Shown here piece by piece: positions 1 through 6,416 of a stretch of 30,155 nt of DNA (the first letter of the stretch is position 1; every line of letters starts with the position of its first letter). The notes beneath the pieces were generated by a model, which was given only the letters and a program-made list of their open reading frames with translations, ran no database searches and was not told the DNA's origin. Position numbers and translations under genes: made by a program. Source of the stretch: Chitinophagaceae bacterium (GTDB lineage: Bacteria > Bacteroidota > Bacteroidia > Chitinophagales > Chitinophagaceae); the NCBI GenBank assembly GCA_021151685.1, contig JAGKWS010000045.1:1-30155 (forward strand), written 5' to 3'.

Positions 1-1189
1 CAGTAGCGAGTATATTTTCTACGAAATTTTCCAGTGCGGTACCATGCAAGTTGCGGGCAATGATGTTGCCATTGGGGTCTACAAGGTAGTTATAGGGTAG
101 GTGTGGAATATTGTAGTCTGATACCACCGTTGACGCAGCACCTCGCAGGTCCGATACATGTAGCCATTGGGTAGTAGCATCTTGTTGTATGGCTTGTTGC
201 CAGTTTTTATGATTCATATCCTGCGAGATGCTGAGGATAATAAAGTTTTTGTTTCGATGCCGGGTGTACAATGGTTTCAGTATGTTTTTGCTTTCTGCAC
301 GACATGGCGAGCACCAACTTGCCCAAAAATCGATCAATACATATTTTCCTCTCAGGTCTGTTAGTGATACCATTTTGCCATTAACATGGGGCAGTGAGAT
401 ATAGGGGGCTTTGCTACCTATAGCCAGTTGCTGAGAGGTGCCATTAATCTCGTGGTCAAATTGGTTTACGTATCGGGAGGCACTTATTTGTGTTTGGTAT
501 CTACTTTTTATCTGGTTGAGAAATGGCTTGTAGTCTTCGGCGGGCAGATACATTGCTGCCAACAGCGAGGCGTACGAATCGCTGACGGTATCTGCAAAAG
601 TTGCCAGATGTTTCGCTGTATATTCAAAAGAGTGCTCCAACAAAGAGTTGATTTTTTTTAACTCTGTATTATAGGATACAGATGTAGTATTGAGTTGTGC
701 ACGCTTTGCTACAAGGGAATCTATGAGATGGTTTTCTTTTCTTCGCAATTTGGCAATATGACCTATGAGCCGATTGGTATTGTCGGCTTGAATCAGCGTC
801 ATTTTATCGGCAAAATGAGTGGCATCGGTAGTGAATTTTATTTGGGAGGTTTTTGTAAGCAGAAAGAATGCAAAGTTTTCTCTTGTGCCCACCATGGTTA
901 TAGAGCCGGCAGGTTGTGAATTTGTTGCCACAATATTCACCCGGTAGAATATACTGTCTTCAATTACCTGATTGTTGGTGAAACAAAAATTGCCGTTTAT
1001 GTCAATATCGGAACTATCAACTACAGTCATATTACTTCCTCCAAATAGTTGACTGAGCTGGTTCATTTTTAAGAGGTACACTTTGAGTTTAGATTGCGTT
1101 TGATAGGGGGAAATATTTCCAGCCAAAGAAAATGGGGCATCAGCCGGCTGTTTGTGTGCGAAGAAGCTTAACAAAAGTATATGTAACAT
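1..1189 (-). CDS. TlpA-like thiol-disulfide oxidoreductase (C-terminus cut by window edge)
   Basis: The minus strand is open from position 1189 to the window edge, about 396 codons without a stop. The last third reads as a TlpA/ResA-type thioredoxin domain: a 'KYVLIDFWASWCSPCR' segment holds the redox pair Cys293-x-x-Cys296, followed by a cis-Pro-like 'YNIPHLPYNYLVDPNG' strand. The first ~220 residues form a variable region like the N-terminal domain (DUF4369-type) that precedes this fold in Bacteroidota envelope proteins. The start is short and hydrophobic (MLHILLLSFFA), which suggests export, so the likely role is periplasmic disulfide reduction or isomerisation. A TTG ten codons upstream, behind an A/G-rich stretch (aaagaaaag), would give a longer signal peptide and is an alternative start. 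The domain call is from motifs; the substrate is unknown. Confidence 0.85.
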   Translation of the reverse strand, partial: MLHILLLSFFAHKQPADAPFSLAGNISPYQTQSKLKVYLLKMNQLSQLFGGSNMTVVDSSDIDINGNFCFTNNQVIEDSIFYRVNIVATNSQPAGSITMVGTRENFAFFLLTKTSQIKFTTDATHFADKMTLIQADNTNRLIGHIAKLRRKENHLIDSLVAKRAQLNTTSVSYNTELKKINSLLEHSFEYTAKHLATFADTVSDSYASLLAAMYLPAEDYKPFLNQIKSRYQTQISASRYVNQFDHEINGTSQQLAIGSKAPYISLPHVNGKMVSLTDLRGKYVLIDFWASWCSPCRAESKNILKPLYTRHRNKNFIILSISQDMNHKNWQQAIQQDATTQWLHVSDLRGAASTVVSDYNIPHLPYNYLVDPNGNIIARNLHGTALENFVENILAT

Positions 1190-1322
1190 GAGGTGCGTTT
1201 TGATAATGTATAGATACAACTTTTCTTTGGCTTGTACCAGGAATGCCGGGTGTTGAAGATTGTCGCCTTGATGTCTGACTAGGCCTCTGCGAGACAATAG
1301 CCAGAGACAAATTGCACCAAAT

Positions 1323-1355
1323 AAAAAAAGGCACTACACTGTTGTGTAATGCCTT
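1323..1355 (-). terminator. Rho-independent terminator after the tRNA-Lys remnant
   Basis: On the minus strand a 12-bp stem (aaggcattacac / gtgtagtgcctt, one G-T pair) closes a 4-base loop and is followed by seven T. It lies 9 bases downstream of the truncated tRNA. The first arm matches the arm of the terminator behind the intact tRNA-Lys (4774-4805) at 10 of 12 bases, so the duplicated unit probably included tRNA end plus terminator. Confidence 0.75.
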
Positions 1356-1363
1356 TCTGAGTG

Positions 1364-1407
1364 GTGGTCGCGTAGGGACTCGAGCCATAGACCCGCTGAT
1401 TAAGAGT
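1364..1407 (-). pseudogene. Degenerate 3' half of tRNA-Lys (att-like direct repeat)
   Basis: These 44 bases match 4827-4870, the 3' half of the intact tRNA-Lys(CTT) from the anticodon loop to the discriminator base, at 42 of 44 positions and in the same orientation. Similarity stops abruptly inside the anticodon loop, so the D-arm and 5' acceptor strand are missing. One mismatch breaks a T-stem pair and the other changes the conserved TTC of the T-loop to CTC, so it cannot act as a tRNA. Placement, orientation and extent are those of the far-end repeat left when an element integrates into the 3' half of a tRNA gene. Confidence 0.85.
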
Positions 1408-1461
1408 GGGCCTTTGATGTTTTCTTTTTGATGCTTTAAGAGCAATGTTAGAATTCTTCAA

Positions 1462-2064
1462 ATGCTTGTCCAGACTGCTTTTGATAGTTTAGGGGCTTCC
1501 AAAGGTTATGGCATGGAAACCCGGTGCTATGGTGCGCTTGATTTTCACGACCAGGCAAATGACCAATATTTTTCCGTAGCGTTAAATAGTTACGGGGGAA
1601 AATATAAACAGCATATGTGGCAGACGGGCTATAAGAAAAATGACTTCTCGATAAAATTGGATGAAGATTTTCCTTTCAGTGATAAATACAGGACCGGTGC
1701 TTTTGAGATACAAAAAGGTAACTTTACCTGTGGCTTGAAGGTTTTTACAACTGATCATGAACAAGCAGGAGGACATGGAGGTGGAGTGCGTGGTAAATCT
1801 CTGTTTTCTGGAAAGAGAGGTGGTTTTTATAAGAATGGTTCTGTATTGCTTGGTGCGTGTTATGTGGGCTATAACTATAATGGAAAGGCCTATCGCATAG
1901 GTGTTGATGTACCTACGGGTCAAGATATAATACAAAATTGAATACATGCTGTTATGAATTTGATAACACAGGATCCTGATAAATACACCCCCCTTTGGAC
2001 GCCTAAGGATAAAACGAAAATTTATTTTAGTAGTGGTACAGAAGGTCAGTATTCATTGTATTAG
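1462..2064 (+). pseudogene. Orphan polymorphic-toxin-like C-terminal domain, copy A, with in-frame stop
   Basis: The frame runs from 1462 to a TGA at 1939-1941 and then stays open to TAG at 2062-2064. Copy B (2849-3238) has GGA where copy A has TGA, and the 41 codons after the stop align with copy B to the shared ending 'YSLY', so this is a nonsense-mutated gene. The domain is rich in Gly and aromatics (RTGAFEIQKGNFTCGLK; VGYNYNGKAYRIG; PTGQDIIQN) and resembles, from memory, the type 23 polymorphic toxin domain (PF15528) found at the ends of large Bacteroidota secreted proteins. There is no signal peptide, no delivery domain and no convincing ribosome-binding site; the frame is closed at 1429-1431, so the N-terminal carrier is missing. 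A lipoprotein gene follows after 9 bases, as expected of an immunity gene. Confidence 0.6.
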
Positions 2065-2848
2065 TTTGTTCGAATGAAATCAATTGTGACACTTATTGTG
2101 TTGGCTATTTTCCTGGAAGGATGCATTATGATGACACATAGGCATAGATACTTTACGAATTGTAATGATGGAGCTCAGACTGGGTTAAGCACTCGGCTAC
2201 ATATAGATGGATATTTCGCATTGAATGTACCCGGAGAGGGCATCGGTGTCGTTTTCCTTTATGATGATGGTACATATTCTATTTCCTCTGTTCTGCTACG
2301 CAATGTGAGTAGAATTTGGGAAGTTTACAATAAGCCAGATTGGGAACAAGTATATTTTACCAATTGGGGCAGATACAGACTTGACGGAGATACAATTAAA
2401 GCACAATATTTTTATATGAGCGAAGCATGGAAGCAGGACATGGGGGAAATTTGGTATTTAATCAAAGATGATACTACTTTGTTTACCCTAAAAGAGATAT
2501 GTTATTATTGTGGAGAGGATAGTAGGCGTAAAACAAAAGTAAAAATGCCGAATCCGGAAAAAATCCATCACTTTACGCCATTCATGCCAAAGCCTAAGCC
2601 AATATCGAATGATTTTTCTCTAAGACGGAAGAGATGGTATAACTGCAAATAGCAGATGCCTGCTATATCTCACCTCCACCTCTTCCCAATAGCCAATCCT
2701 GCAAATAATGAAGCCTGCCATCGGTAGGCTTCTTTGTTTGCCATGAGGGGTAGTGGGTTGGCATAATAGGCACCATTAATGCCCAGTGTTATAGCCTGCA
2801 CAAAGGTTTTAGTTTTTCCGGGAAATATGGCAAGAGCTACTTCAAACA
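1675..2848 (+). repeat. Tandem cassette copy A (toxin end, lipoprotein, antisense OMP relic)
   Basis: This unit is repeated at 2849-3918 with a constant 1174-base offset. The toxin motif 'FSDKYRTG' starts at 1675 and 2849, the lipoprotein stops are at 2652 and 3826, and the antisense OMP relics end at 2670 and 3844. The copies have diverged clearly at both DNA and protein level, so the duplication is not recent or was fed by exchange with relatives. Confidence 0.85.
2074..2652 (+). CDS. Candidate immunity lipoprotein, copy A (192 aa)
   Basis: An intact frame starts 9 bases after the broken toxin copy A. The N-terminus is a lipoprotein signal: Lys2, a hydrophobic stretch, then 'FLEGC' with Cys17 as the probable lipid-modified residue. 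The mature part has conserved blocks shared with the downstream paralogue at 3239-3826: 'HRYFTNC' near the start, a 'GDTIKAQYFYMSEAWKQDM' block, 'EICYYCGE', and a Trp-Tyr-x-Cys-Lys ending. I do not recognise the family. Position directly behind a toxin-like domain, envelope targeting and duplication together with that domain suggest an immunity protein that protects the periplasm or outer membrane from a related toxin; this is inference from context. The frame is undamaged while the neighbouring toxin is broken, which would fit selection for protection alone. Confidence 0.7.
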   Translation: MKSIVTLIVLAIFLEGCIMMTHRHRYFTNCNDGAQTGLSTRLHIDGYFALNVPGEGIGVVFLYDDGTYSISSVLLRNVSRIWEVYNKPDWEQVYFTNWGRYRLDGDTIKAQYFYMSEAWKQDMGEIWYLIKDDTTLFTLKEICYYCGEDSRRKTKVKMPNPEKIHHFTPFMPKPKPISNDFSLRRKRWYNCK

Positions 2849-2849
2849 T
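2670..2849 (-). pseudogene. Relic of an outer-membrane barrel protein C-terminus, copy A
   Basis: The minus strand encodes about 60 residues ending at TGA (2670-2672). Alternating hydrophobic strands (FVQAITLGINGAYYANP; WQASLFAGLAIGKRW) finish in an aromatic-rich 'GKRWR', the look of the last strands of a Bacteroidota outer-membrane beta-barrel. Reading upstream, the barrel sequence stops at about 2849, exactly where cassette copy B begins, so the gene was cut there by the duplication or insertion. Convergent with the lipoprotein gene (stop-to-stop gap 17 bases). The exact family is not recognised. Confidence 0.6.
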
Positions 2850-3238
2850 TCAGTGATAAATACAGAACTGGTGCGTTTGAGATACAAAAAGGTAACTTTA
2901 CCTGTGGTTTGAAAACTTTCACAACAGATCATGAGCAGGTATCTGGCGTAGGCAGAGGAAAAGGAGTACGTGGTAAATCCCTTTTTTCCGGGAAGAGAGG
3001 TGGTTTTTATAAGGAAGGTTCTGTATTGCTTGGTGCGGCTTATGTTGGCTATAACTATAACGGCAAGGCCTATCGCATCGGTGGTGATATACCTACAGGT
3101 CAGGATGTGATACAAAATGGAGTACATGAAGTATTGAATCTTATAAAAAATGGCAGATATTATCCGCTTTGGACTCCAGAGAATAAAAGCAGACTTTATT
3201 TCAATAAAAGCACGGAAGATTCGTATTCATTATACTAG
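2849..3238 (+). pseudogene. Orphan toxin-like C-terminal domain, copy B, 5' truncated
   Basis: This second copy of the toxin-like domain has no internal stop but lacks the first ~70 residues present in copy A and has no ATG near its beginning; the first possible start in frame is a TTG at 2909. Similarity to copy A begins abruptly at 2849, next to the cut OMP relic. Shared motifs are 'FSDKYRTGAFEIQKGNFTCGLK', 'VRGKSLFSGKRGGFYK' and 'GKAYRIGGDIPTGQD', each with only a few changes. The stop TAG abuts the ATG of the next lipoprotein gene, which is tight toxin-immunity spacing. It is probably a dead module, though it could recombine onto an intact carrier gene elsewhere in the genome. Confidence 0.65.
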
Positions 3239-3826
3239 ATGCAACAGCAAAATACAAATACCACAATGTTTCTCCTATTGCTTACGATAGGTTTCACCGG
3301 GTGTATTCCGGTCACATACAGACATAAATACTTCACCAATTGTGACGATAGCACAGCAACTGGCATAAGTACACGGCTTCGTATGGATGGGTATTTGGGA
3401 AGAGATATACCCCAAAAAAATGGGCGGGGTGCCATTTTTCTTTATGAAAATGGCATTTACGCTGGCTCAATTGTCCCATTTCGCGACACTTTTATGATAT
3501 CGAACAACTATGATACTCCGGAGACAAGCGCTGTGTATCAGGCAAACTGGGGACGGTTTAAGCTTTATGGAGATACGATAAAAGTGCAGTACTTCTATTT
3601 CAGTGAAAACTGGAAAAGAGATATGCTGGAACGCTGGTATGTTATACCAAATGATACTACTTTGTCTATGATAAAGGAGATATGTTACTATTGTGGAGAG
3701 AATAGTAACCAAATAAGGATAAGGGTACCTGCAGTACCAGAAACGTATCACTTTATGCCATTCCATAAAAAGCCTCCGATCAGCAAAAACAGTCTGAGCA
3801 AGAAGAAATGGTATAAATGCAAATAG
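3239..3826 (+). CDS. Candidate immunity lipoprotein, copy B (195 aa)
   Basis: Intact paralogue of the protein at 2074-2652. The N-terminus 'MFLLLLTIGFTGC' inside residues 10-22 gives a lipoprotein signal with the Cys of 'FTGC' as likely lipid site. An internal ATG at residue 10 could be the true start, since residues 1-9 (MQQQNTNTT) are polar and unlike copy A. Shared blocks are 'YRHKYFTNC', 'GDTIKVQYFYFSENWKRDM', 'EICYYCGE' and the Lys-Trp-Tyr-Lys-Cys-Lys ending. The two copies differ most in the middle third (residues ~55-100), where specificity of an immunity protein might lie. The ATG directly follows the stop of toxin copy B, implying translational coupling in the ancestral module. Function is inferred from context only. 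Confidence 0.7.
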   Translation: MQQQNTNTTMFLLLLTIGFTGCIPVTYRHKYFTNCDDSTATGISTRLRMDGYLGRDIPQKNGRGAIFLYENGIYAGSIVPFRDTFMISNNYDTPETSAVYQANWGRFKLYGDTIKVQYFYFSENWKRDMLERWYVIPNDTTLSMIKEICYYCGENSNQIRIRVPAVPETYHFMPFHKKPPISKNSLSKKKWYKCK

Positions 3827-3843
3827 CGAATTCGGGCGATATC

Positions 3844-3925
3844 TCACTTCCACCTTTTCCCAATAGCCAATCCTGCAAACAAAGAGGCCTGCCATCGGTA
3901 GGCTTCTTTGTTTGCCATAATTGTG
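3844..3925 (-). pseudogene. Relic of the same outer-membrane barrel C-terminus, copy B
   Basis: About 27 minus-strand codons repeat the ending seen at 2670-2849 (MANKEAYRWQASLFAGLAIG, then Lys-Arg-Trp-Lys and TGA). Upstream similarity fades after about 3918. Only the last strand of the barrel survives. Confidence 0.6.
3877..3913 (+). terminator. Possible terminator hairpin after lipoprotein copy B
   Basis: A 17-bp stem (3877-3893 with 3897-3913, two G-T pairs, loop atc) ends in the U-rich arm cttctttgttt. It overlaps the OMP relic coding sequence, so it may be partly chance from the codons. The same hairpin is weaker in copy A (core 9 bp, about 2711-2731). Confidence 0.4.
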
Positions 3926-3944
3926 TTGTCATATGATTGAGCTT

Positions 3945-4279
3945 TTAGTGTTCTGAGGGAAGTAATGCAGTTCCAAATTCTACCCATATTGTTGCTTCTG
4001 TCGAGCTGAAATCTGTCCACTCGACGCGCTGTTTCTTGAGGACAACCCCGTTGCCATTTTCACAAGTTACGAGCGCGCTACTGTCTTCGTTCTTTACAAG
4101 TTTCCATACCTGAAACTCTTCGTCCTGCAAGTTGCGCTGATAACTTGAGATAATGTCCAAAACCAAAATGCTTCAAAGAGCTTCGCAAAAGCCAAGGCTC
4201 CATCAGTCAGTAATATTGTTCCGTATCTGTAGTAATTATCCGTGCATTGATATTCGCGAAGCTGGTAGTTGGCGTTCAT
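3945..4279 (-). pseudogene. Frameshifted gene of unknown function
   Basis: Two overlapping minus-strand frames look like halves of one protein. The first starts at 4279 behind an A/G-rich ribosome-binding-like stretch and reads 'YQLREYQCTDNYYRYGTILL' then 'DGALAFAKLFEAFWF'; its sense-like text ends near 4165. The other frame continues from there with 'QDEEFQVWKLVKNEDSSALV' and 'EWTDFSSTEATIWVEFG' to a stop at 3945. One indel near 4160-4170 would join them into a protein of about 110 residues. I do not recognise the family. Lying next to toxin and immunity relics, it could be another lost effector or immunity gene, but nothing in the sequence proves this. Confidence 0.4.
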
Positions 4280-4425
4280 ATTCTCTTCTTATTTTGATGT
4301 TCAATGCGAGTATAGCAGTTCCGAGAACAGCAGGATAATCTTCTGTGCTAAAGATGCGCGAAAGTTGCGCTGGTATGGCGTTCACGAAATCATGCGCGCG
4401 TAAATTCGGCTATAAACAATACAAC

Positions 4426-4649
4426 ATGTCAGGAGATAAAAGCGCGCTGTCGGAAGAATTGGTGGAGCGACTTAGATACTTTATTGAGGACATTGACGCG
4501 CAGCGCGCAAGCCGGCATTTGCGCAAAGTTTTCTTCGACTACCTCAAGTTCCAGGACGGATTGAGCGACAAGGACTTCGACAAGATACTGACTGACATCG
4601 AGCGTTGCTTGACTTGCTTGATGCGATCGCTATTGAGAAGATCAAATAA
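4426..4649 (+). pseudogene. Frameshifted small helical protein of unknown function
   Basis: From ATG 4426 the frame gives a charged, helical protein (MSGDKSALSEELVERLRYFI, then 'RASRHLRKVFFDYLKFQDG' and 'KDFDKILTDIE'). Near 4600 the protein-like pattern moves to another frame, 'LLDLLDAIAIEKIK', ending at TAA 4647-4649. The uninterrupted frame instead runs on through a terminator hairpin to 4818, which is implausible, so I read a one-base indel. The restored protein would be about 75 residues. The family is not recognised. Dense GCGC/CGCG motifs here differ from the toxin-like DNA to the left. Confidence 0.45.
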
Positions 4650-4678
4650 AAATGGCCGCCTTTTAGAAGCAGCCATTT
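4641..4678 (-). terminator. Terminator hairpin between convergent relics
   Basis: On the minus strand, arms aaatggctgc and gcggccattt pair over 10 bp (one G-T) and are followed by a T-rich run. It would end transcription of the minus-strand relic that stops at 4690. The plus-strand frame also stops at its edge. Confidence 0.5.
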
Positions 4679-4689
4679 GTTCAATGATA

Positions 4690-4767
4690 TTATTTCCTAC
4701 TTGGGGCAAGCTCCTGCATGGTCTCTCCGTACACGATTGCAAGTTTCAGTGCGGGCAAATTCCTGCA
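4690..4767 (-). pseudogene. Possible C-terminal relic of an XRE-type HTH protein
   Basis: The minus strand carries about 24 codons, 'NLPALKLAIVYGETMQELAP' plus Ser-Arg-Lys and a stop, followed by a terminator hairpin. The spacing 'ALKLAIVYGxxxxELxP' resembles the last helix of Cro/C1-type regulators, where 'L.tALKLA.ly...veeLF' is common. Everything upstream is missing; the tRNA-Lys terminator begins at once. Weak call from a short match. Confidence 0.35.
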
Positions 4768-4773
4768 GAAAGT

Positions 4774-4805
4774 AAAAAGGCGTCACATTTTGCATGTAAC
4801 GCCTT
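4774..4805 (-). terminator. Terminator of tRNA-Lys
   Basis: Minus-strand arms aaggcgttacat and atgtgacgcctt pair over 12 bp (one G-T) around a 5-base loop and are followed by five T. It sits 22 bases beyond the tRNA 3' end. Confidence 0.8.
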
Positions 4806-4827
4806 GATAACCAATTAAATTAAGGTG

Positions 4828-4900
<73 letters not shown>

Positions 4901-4915
4901 ATTTGTTGGGGAGGG

Positions 4916-4946
4916 CAAAAGTAGGCAAAAAGTTGTTACCACAAAA
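4916..4946 (-). promoter_or_regulatory. Bacteroidota-type promoter for tRNA-Lys
   Basis: On the minus strand TTTTG (4942-4946) and TACTTTTG (4916-4923) are separated by 18 bases, fitting the Bacteroidota -33 and -7 (TAnnTTTG) elements. Transcription would start about 10 bases before the tRNA. Confidence 0.7.
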
Positions 4947-5055
4947 CCCGGTTTTGCAGAAAATGCGCTGCCGTCATGTTTTTTATTGGTTTATGGAATA
5001 TGGCTATGGCAGGCATCTATACTACAAACAGTAGGGCGACTGATGAACAGCATGG

Positions 5056-5084
5056 TTGTAGTCTCGTTTTACATAGTACTTTCG
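5056..5084 (+). promoter_or_regulatory. Probable promoter for the 5104 gene
   Basis: TTG (5056-5058), an 18-base spacer and TACTTTCG (5077-5084), one base off TAnnTTTG, lie about 20 bases before the ATG. Together with the tRNA promoter this accounts for the 203-base divergent gap 4901-5103. Confidence 0.5.
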
Positions 5085-5103
5085 CAAAAAAAATGATGGG
5101 TTT

Positions 5104-5337
5104 ATGAATCTTGATGAACGGATAGAGGATAGTAAGACGTTCAGTACGTTTCGCACCAGTCTGGATATAGGCATGGGGGCAGTGTACATCATTATAGGAG
5201 TTGTGGCCTTGAGTATACGCTACTTTGGCGTTATGGAGCTGACCACCGTACAGAGTTATGTACTGGGTGTTGCGCTCATTTTGTATGGTGCCTTTCGTAT
5301 ATACCGGGGCATGGTGGCCATGCGCCGCCGCCGTTAG
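5104..5337 (+). CDS. Small two-helix inner-membrane protein
   Basis: A 77-residue protein with a charged N-terminus (MNLDERIEDSKTF), two hydrophobic helices (about residues 20-42 and 48-68) separated by a short turn, and a basic end of Arg residues. This topology suggests both ends lie in the cytoplasm by the positive-inside rule. I do not know a defined function. A PstS-like protein and a TPR protein follow on the same strand; in many Bacteroidota, from memory, small membrane proteins of this kind sit between the TonB/ExbBD genes and that pair. It may therefore belong to an energised-transport locus whose other genes are not here. Confidence 0.75.
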   Translation: MNLDERIEDSKTFSTFRTSLDIGMGAVYIIIGVVALSIRYFGVMELTTVQSYVLGVALILYGAFRIYRGMVAMRRRR

Positions 5338-5490
5338 TTGGCCATATATACCCGGCTGTGGTACAATTGTTTGTTAAAAAATACAGGGCATTTTGTGCTG
5401 AAAGAGCCACTTTGGGTAGCTGTTAAATTGTTGTTACATTGCATTTTCTTTTCTGCGACCTTAAGATTTATTAAGTAAAATTGCGTTTCT

Positions 5491-6384
5491 ATGAGACAAA
5501 AGTTGTGGTTTCTGAGCTTGAGTCTGTTTTTGTTGTCGTGCGATCATAAGCCAAAACATCCCGATTCGCTGGGCAAAGGGGAGATAGATATTTCGGTAGA
5601 TGAGACCTTCAGGCCGGTGATAGAGCAGCAGGGAATAGTGTTTGACAGTAGCTTCCCTGAGGCGAAGGTGCATATACACTACAAGCCAGAGAGCGAGTGT
5701 TTCAAAGATTACTTTGATAAGAAGGCCCGTATTATACTGGTAACGCGCCAGCTTAGCGAGCAGGAAGAGAATATTTGCAAGCAGCAGAAGGTATATATGA
5801 CATCGTTGTTGCTGGTGCGCGAGGGCGTGGCTGTGGTGCTCAATAAAGAATCGGCCGATACCCTTTTGGATATGCCTGTGCTGAAGGGCATACTGACGGG
5901 GCAAAGCAGTAAAAAATATACTGTGGTATTCGACAATCAGGCATCGAGCACGGTGCGGTTCATAAACGACTCGGTGCTGAAGGGCGAAAAGCTGGGTAGC
6001 AATGTATTTGCGGCCAAGGGCAATGCCGAGGTGGTAGACTATGTAGAGAAGAACCCCGGGGCGATAGGTTTTGTGGGTTTGGGTTATGTAAGCGACAGTG
6101 CCGACCCCAATAATACCGGAGCCTTTATCAATCGTGTTCGGGTAGCGGCCATCAAAAACGAAAAGACGGGCGAATTTTTGCAGCCCTATCAGGCATATAT
6201 TGCACTACGCAGCTATCCGCTTACCCGCAACCTGTACTACATCAACTCCGAGAGCTATCCGGGGCTTGGCACGGGTTTTGCAAACTTCTTAGCAGGGCAG
6301 CGTGGCCAGTTGATATTCTTCCATGCACATATGTTTCCGGCACGGTCTGAGATGGTGATACGGGATGCACAAATAAAGAATTAG
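5491..6384 (+). CDS. PstS-like phosphate-binding-type lipoprotein
   Basis: A 297-residue protein with a lipoprotein signal (MRQKLWFLSLSLFLLSC, Cys17). The body matches the phosphate-binding periplasmic fold (PBP-like, PF12849): 'GEIDISVDETFRPVI' at the N-terminus where PstS has the first phosphate loop, a ligand-type segment 'NQASSTVRFINDSVL' in the middle, and the family's 'VDYVEKNPGAIGFVGLGYVS' motif. The final part (YINSESYPGLGTGFANFLAG) matches the PstS closing region. It is short against E. coli PstS (346 aa) and has no pst permease genes nearby, so a role as an outer-membrane-linked or TonB-associated binding protein is as likely as classic ABC uptake. It is probably co-transcribed with the TPR gene, 32 bases downstream. 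Confidence 0.85.
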   Translation: MRQKLWFLSLSLFLLSCDHKPKHPDSLGKGEIDISVDETFRPVIEQQGIVFDSSFPEAKVHIHYKPESECFKDYFDKKARIILVTRQLSEQEENICKQQKVYMTSLLLVREGVAVVLNKESADTLLDMPVLKGILTGQSSKKYTVVFDNQASSTVRFINDSVLKGEKLGSNVFAAKGNAEVVDYVEKNPGAIGFVGLGYVSDSADPNNTGAFINRVRVAAIKNEKTGEFLQPYQAYIALRSYPLTRNLYYINSESYPGLGTGFANFLAGQRGQLIFFHAHMFPARSEMVIRDAQIKN

Positions 6385-6416
6385 TCATTAAGTTTAACTA
6401 CAATTCAAAAAGCAGA

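Larger units (their letters stand above)
2849..3918 (+). repeat. Tandem cassette copy B
   Basis: Second copy of the 1174-base unit described at 1675-2848. It is cut short on the right: similarity to copy A ends at about 3918, so only ~25 codons of the antisense OMP relic remain. Confidence 0.85.

Noticed and set aside
1408..4827. Search for an integrase, transposase or insertion-sequence ends in the tRNA-flanked segment
   Set aside because: No recombinase motif was seen in any frame and no terminal inverted repeats were found by eye, so no mobile element is annotated there.
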